This document shows, one piece after another, positions 14,424 through 17,285 of a stretch of DNA of 17,285 bases. Position numbers and translations under genes: made by a program. Each line of letters begins with the position of its first letter. The first letter of the stretch is position 1. The notes beneath the pieces were generated by a model. It did not search any database and was not told the origin of the DNA. It saw only the letters and a program-made list of their open reading frames with translations. Source of the DNA: Microbacteriaceae bacterium (GTDB lineage: Bacteria > Actinomycetota > Actinomycetes > Actinomycetales > Microbacteriaceae); contig JAHEAT010000080.1 of the NCBI GenBank assembly GCA_024642605.1, forward strand, positions 1 through 17,285, in the 5' to 3' direction.

Positions 14424-16250
14424 ATGCAAACCTACGAGATTCCGGCGCACATCATTTCTGATGAGACCGACAACATTACGAATCTGCTGATTGAGCGAGT
14501 CAAGGCAACCCCCAAACTTCCCCTTTACGCCGAGCAAGACGCCAACGGCATTTGGGTAGACATCACGGCAGAAGATTTTCAGAAGCGCGTAATCGCTCTG
14601 GCCAAGGGAATGATTGCCAGTGGAGTTCAACCCGGCCAGGCAGTTGCCATCATGTCGAGAACCAGATTTGAGTGGTCTCTGATTGACTTTGCCATTTGGT
14701 ATGCCGGCGCGGTCTCGGTGCCGGTTTACGAAACCTCCGCACCCGCTCAACTCGAGTGGATTCTCTCGAACAGCGACTCGGTTGCACTCTGGATTGAATC
14801 GCAAGAACACCAGGATCGTTACAACCAAATAAAGGCAAGTACTCCCCTGGTTCGCAATGTTTGGCGCATCGACAACGACGCCGTCAACCGCTTGATTGAG
14901 TCTGGTCTAGAGGTTACCGATGAGCAGGTTGAAAAGCGACGGAGCGCTGCTGGCCTAGCCGACCTTGCCACCATCATCTACACCTCAGGTACCACCGGTA
15001 AGCCAAAGGGCTGCGAGTTAACCCACCGTGGTTTTGTTGAACTCTCTCGCAACGCGCAGATCGAGCTGCCTGAGGTGCTCTGGGAAGGCACCTCAACTTT
15101 GTTGTTCTTGCCACTAGCGCACGTGTTTGCCCGCTTCATCGAAGTAATCGCGGTACACGTCGGCGTAAAGGTTGGCCATCAGCCAGACGCGAAAAACGTC
15201 GGCCCAGGTATGGTCAGCTTCAAACCAAACTTCTTGCTCGCGGTGCCGCGAGTTTTTGAAAAGGTCTACAACACTGCAGAGCAGAAGGCTGAAGCATCAG
15301 GCAGAGGCAAGATTTTTCACAAGGCGGTAGATGTAGCCATCGCCTGGTCTCGCGCAAACGAAGCCGGTCACGTTCCAGCCAAGCTCAACCTGCAGCACAA
15401 GCTGTTCGATGCCCTCGTCTACAAAAAGCTACGCGCCGCTATGGGTGGCAACGTGAAGTTCGCAATCTCAGGCGGCGGCCCTCTCGGTGAACGACTTGGT
15501 CACTTCTACCGTGCAATCGGCTTGACCGTGCTCGAGGGTTACGGTCTAACCGAAACCACAGCTCCGGCAACGATCGGTCGCCCAAACAACGTAAAAATCG
15601 GCAAGGTCGGTTACGCCCTGCCTGGCACCAGCGTAAAAATCGCGGATGACGGTGAGATTCTGCTTGGCGGTTACAACCTGCTTCGCGGGTACTGGAGAAA
15701 CCCCGAAGCGACCGCAGAGACAATCACAGATGGCTGGCTGCACACCGGAGACATCGGTGAGCTCGACGAAACAGGCTTCTTGCAAATTACAGGTCGCAAA
15801 AAAGAACTTTTGGTTACTGCAGGTGGCAAGAATGTTGCCCCAGCACCGCTCGAAGACCCACTTCGCGCGAATCCGCTGATTGGTCAAGCCGTTGTTATCG
15901 GAGACCGTCAGCCGTTCATCGCCGCCATCATTTCGCTAGATGCCGAGATGCTCCCCATCTGGCTGGCAAATAACGGTGGCGACAAATCCATGACTGTGGC
16001 CGAAGCTTCAAAGTCGAAACTTGTGCTCGACGAAATTCAACGCGCAGTCGACCAGGTAAACATTTCGGTGTCTAAGGCTGAGTCGATTCGAAAGTTCGTG
16101 ATCATACAATCTGAGCTCACCGAAGAATCGGGTCACCTCACGCCATCTCTAAAGATCAAGCGGGCGCAGGTGCTAAAAGACTTTTCGCCAGTGGTCGACG
16201 AGATTTACGGAACCGGCCCTTCTACGGTCGAAGCTGCCGTCAACGGCTAA
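14424..16250 (+). CDS. fadD: Long-chain fatty acid--CoA ligase (FadD15 type)
   Basis: This AMP-forming ligase activates fatty acids to acyl-CoA through an acyl-adenylate. The 608-residue product has the ATP/AMP signature YTSGTTGKPKG at 186-196, FLPLAHVFAR at 228-237, AVPRVFEKVY at 273-282, AISGGGPLGERLGHFY at 347-362, EGYGLTET at 371-378, WLHTGDIGELDETGFL at 438-453, the hinge GRKKELLV at 457-464 and the catalytic Lys region GGKNVAP at 467-473. Length and the long central domain fit bacterial long-chain synthetases rather than acetyl-CoA synthetases. The ATG at 14424 has GGGAG 5 bases upstream. Mycobacterial fadD15 (Rv2187) sits in the same region. It is single and divergent from the glucokinase gene. 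The product probably feeds phospholipid synthesis or beta-oxidation; substrate length is not proven. Confidence 0.93.
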   Translation: MQTYEIPAHIISDETDNITNLLIERVKATPKLPLYAEQDANGIWVDITAEDFQKRVIALAKGMIASGVQPGQAVAIMSRTRFEWSLIDFAIWYAGAVSVPVYETSAPAQLEWILSNSDSVALWIESQEHQDRYNQIKASTPLVRNVWRIDNDAVNRLIESGLEVTDEQVEKRRSAAGLADLATIIYTSGTTGKPKGCELTHRGFVELSRNAQIELPEVLWEGTSTLLFLPLAHVFARFIEVIAVHVGVKVGHQPDAKNVGPGMVSFKPNFLLAVPRVFEKVYNTAEQKAEASGRGKIFHKAVDVAIAWSRANEAGHVPAKLNLQHKLFDALVYKKLRAAMGGNVKFAISGGGPLGERLGHFYRAIGLTVLEGYGLTETTAPATIGRPNNVKIGKVGYALPGTSVKIADDGEILLGGYNLLRGYWRNPEATAETITDGWLHTGDIGELDETGFLQITGRKKELLVTAGGKNVAPAPLEDPLRANPLIGQAVVIGDRQPFIAAIISLDAEMLPIWLANNGGDKSMTVAEASKSKLVLDEIQRAVDQVNISVSKAESIRKFVIIQSELTEESGHLTPSLKIKRAQVLKDFSPVVDEIYGTGPSTVEAAVNG

Positions 16251-16265
16251 ACGACCGAAAGCGAG

Positions 16266-16760
16266 CTACTTCATAAACCAATCGGTTTCGCGAAGCTTTC
16301 GCATGGCGCTTCTGCGCTCGTCGAGTTCCAGTCGGTCAAGATAGACCATTCCGTCTAGGTGGTCGCATTCGTGTTGCAGCGCTTGAGCCAAGAGCCCCGA
16401 GCCCTCGATTCGAATGGTTGAACCATCGAGCAACTGGCCCTCTGCGATAGCGCGAGGATACCGCGGGGTTTTGTGCCAGAGGCCTGGAACCGATAGGCAG
16501 CCTTCCTCGAGCAATTCGGGTTCACCGCTGGTTTCAACGATTCTCGGGTTAATTAGGTAGCCAAGGTGTCCGTTTACGTTAAAGCTGAAGGCGCGCAGCC
16601 CGACACCAATTTGGTTCGCCGCAACACCGGCGCGGCCTGGCAGTTGCGTGGTTTCTAGAAGATCGGCAACCAGCGAAGTGGCTTGATCGAAATCGGTAAC
16701 CACTGAGCAAACGCTCTTCAAAATAGGGTCGCCCAGTAAGCGAATTTCTCTAACGGCCAA
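16266..16760 (-). CDS. def: Peptide deformylase
   Basis: Peptide deformylase removes the formyl group from N-terminal fMet of nascent proteins, using a catalytic Fe/Zn ion. The 164-residue product carries all three family motifs: GVAANQIG at 45-52, EGCLSVPG at 86-93 (metal ligand Cys88) and QHECDHLDG at 128-136 (two His ligands and catalytic Glu). The first motif, usually GxGxAAxQ, begins with Arg instead of the first Gly. The start is a TTG at 16760, preceded by AAGG with a 6-base spacer; it gives the usual N terminus (VREIRLLGDP), and no ATG or GTG fits. It begins 2 bases after the ParA-like gene stops, so the two are probably co-transcribed. A second def gene elsewhere in the genome is possible. 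Confidence 0.93.
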   Translation of the reverse strand: MAVREIRLLGDPILKSVCSVVTDFDQATSLVADLLETTQLPGRAGVAANQIGVGLRAFSFNVNGHLGYLINPRIVETSGEPELLEEGCLSVPGLWHKTPRYPRAIAEGQLLDGSTIRIEGSGLLAQALQHECDHLDGMVYLDRLELDERRSAMRKLRETDWFMK

Positions 16761-16762
16761 GG

Positions 16763-17285
16763 CTAGCCTTGTGCGACGAGACCATCAACCACGATGGCGG
16801 CGAGTTCGCGGGCGGCCTCTTGTGTGGCCTTGCGCAAACTTGAGAATTTGATAACCGAACCGGCTGCTAGCGCTGGGTCGTAAGGAATACGAACTACGTG
16901 ACGCACTCGAGTCTTGAAGTGCTGCTCAATCTCGTCTAGCTTCACAAGCTGCGTAGCCTGGGTTGCGGTGTTGAGTGCGACCACCGAGTTACGAACAAGG
17001 TCGCCGTAACCGTTGGCCTCGAGCCAGGTAAGTGTCTCTGATGCTAGGCGAGCCTCGTCTACCGAACCGCCCGAGACAATAACCAGCCCGGTTGCACGCT
17101 GCAGAGTAGGACGCATCACCGAGTGCACGATGCCGGTACCGCAGTCGGTTAGAACGATCGAGTAATAGCGGGCAGCCATGTCGGCAACGACATTGTAGTC
17201 ACCTTCGTCGAAGGCTTCTGAAAGCATTGGGTCTGGGTCTGAAGCCAAAACGTCGAGACGCGTTATGTCTCTCGAAACCATGGTT
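16763..17285 (-). CDS. MinD/ParA-like ATPase, C-terminal part (runs off right edge)
   Basis: About 173 residues of the C-terminal part are visible. The sequence fits the actinobacterial MinD-like ATPases that often carry a long disordered N-terminal region: RLDVLASDPDPMLSEAFDEG, then YYSIVLTDCGTGIVHSVMRP (the conserved DCGTG of the second nucleotide-contacting strand), VIVSGGSVDEA, TLTWLEANGYGDLVRNSVVA and the end segment VRIPYDPALAAGSVI. The Walker A lysine loop would lie upstream, beyond the window, so this is a truncated view and not a broken gene. An internal ATG at 17281 is unlikely to be the start, because the missing part holds the essential P-loop. It runs into def with 2 bases between. 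Whether it acts in division-site placement, segregation or secretion is not known. Confidence 0.85.
   Translation of the reverse strand, partial: TMVSRDITRLDVLASDPDPMLSEAFDEGDYNVVADMAARYYSIVLTDCGTGIVHSVMRPTLQRATGLVIVSGGSVDEARLASETLTWLEANGYGDLVRNSVVALNTATQATQLVKLDEIEQHFKTRVRHVVRIPYDPALAAGSVIKFSSLRKATQEAARELAAIVVDGLVAQG

Overview
The window is a stretch of actinobacterial core chromosome. It carries the first half of a division and cell-wall (dcw) cluster, then the block of isoprenoid, Ser/Thr-kinase, shikimate, phospholipid and fatty-acyl-CoA genes that follows dcw in mycobacteria (Rv2156c to Rv2187 region) and, in part, in Streptomyces. The host is probably a member of the Microbacteriaceae, perhaps one of the small-genome freshwater lineages. 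This is an inference from sampled base composition (about 55% GC in lines I counted, modest for the family), the actinobacterial gene order, and a MurE whose meso-DAP specificity motif is replaced, as expected for B-type peptidoglycan.

Layout. Positions 1-7088 (minus strand) read mraZ > rsmH > ftsL-like > ftsI > murE > murF > mraY. The genes are tightly packed, with ATGA overlaps at rsmH/ftsL, murE/murF and murF/mraY. mraY runs off the left edge. The mraZ upstream region (7089-7200) has a plausible promoter, a 10-bp-phased array of MraZ-type boxes and a strong ribosome binding site. A DUF3040 membrane-protein gene (7313-7672, minus) sits upstream and is closed by a clear Rho-independent terminator. 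A long-chain polyprenyl diphosphate synthase (7741-8856, plus) diverges from it. An Rv2175c-type DNA-binding protein gene (minus) and a PASTA-domain Ser/Thr kinase gene (plus) diverge from a 71-bp control region. A minus-strand operon follows: ROK glucokinase > plsC > class II DAHP synthase aroG. Next come a plus-strand long-chain acyl-CoA ligase gene, then peptide deformylase and the C-terminal part of a MinD/ParA-like ATPase (both minus), which runs off the right edge.

How it fits together: MurE, MurF and MraY build the lipid-linked peptidoglycan precursor. FtsI cross-links it at the septum with the FtsL-like partner. MraZ probably controls the operon. The kinase reads extracellular muropeptide or lipid II signals through four PASTA repeats, and its divergent neighbour belongs to a family known as a PknL substrate. 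The remaining genes supply isoprenoid, aromatic, phospholipid and acyl-CoA precursors.

I see no mobile element, CRISPR array, tRNA or rRNA, and no gene-free stretch above 300 bases (the longest is 7089-7312). Nothing looks like an undescribed multi-gene system. The items most worth a second look are the MurE substrate motif, the MraZ box array plus an extra box before rsmH, the missing N-terminal tail of the Rv2175c-type protein, and the inverted repeats in the kinase control region.
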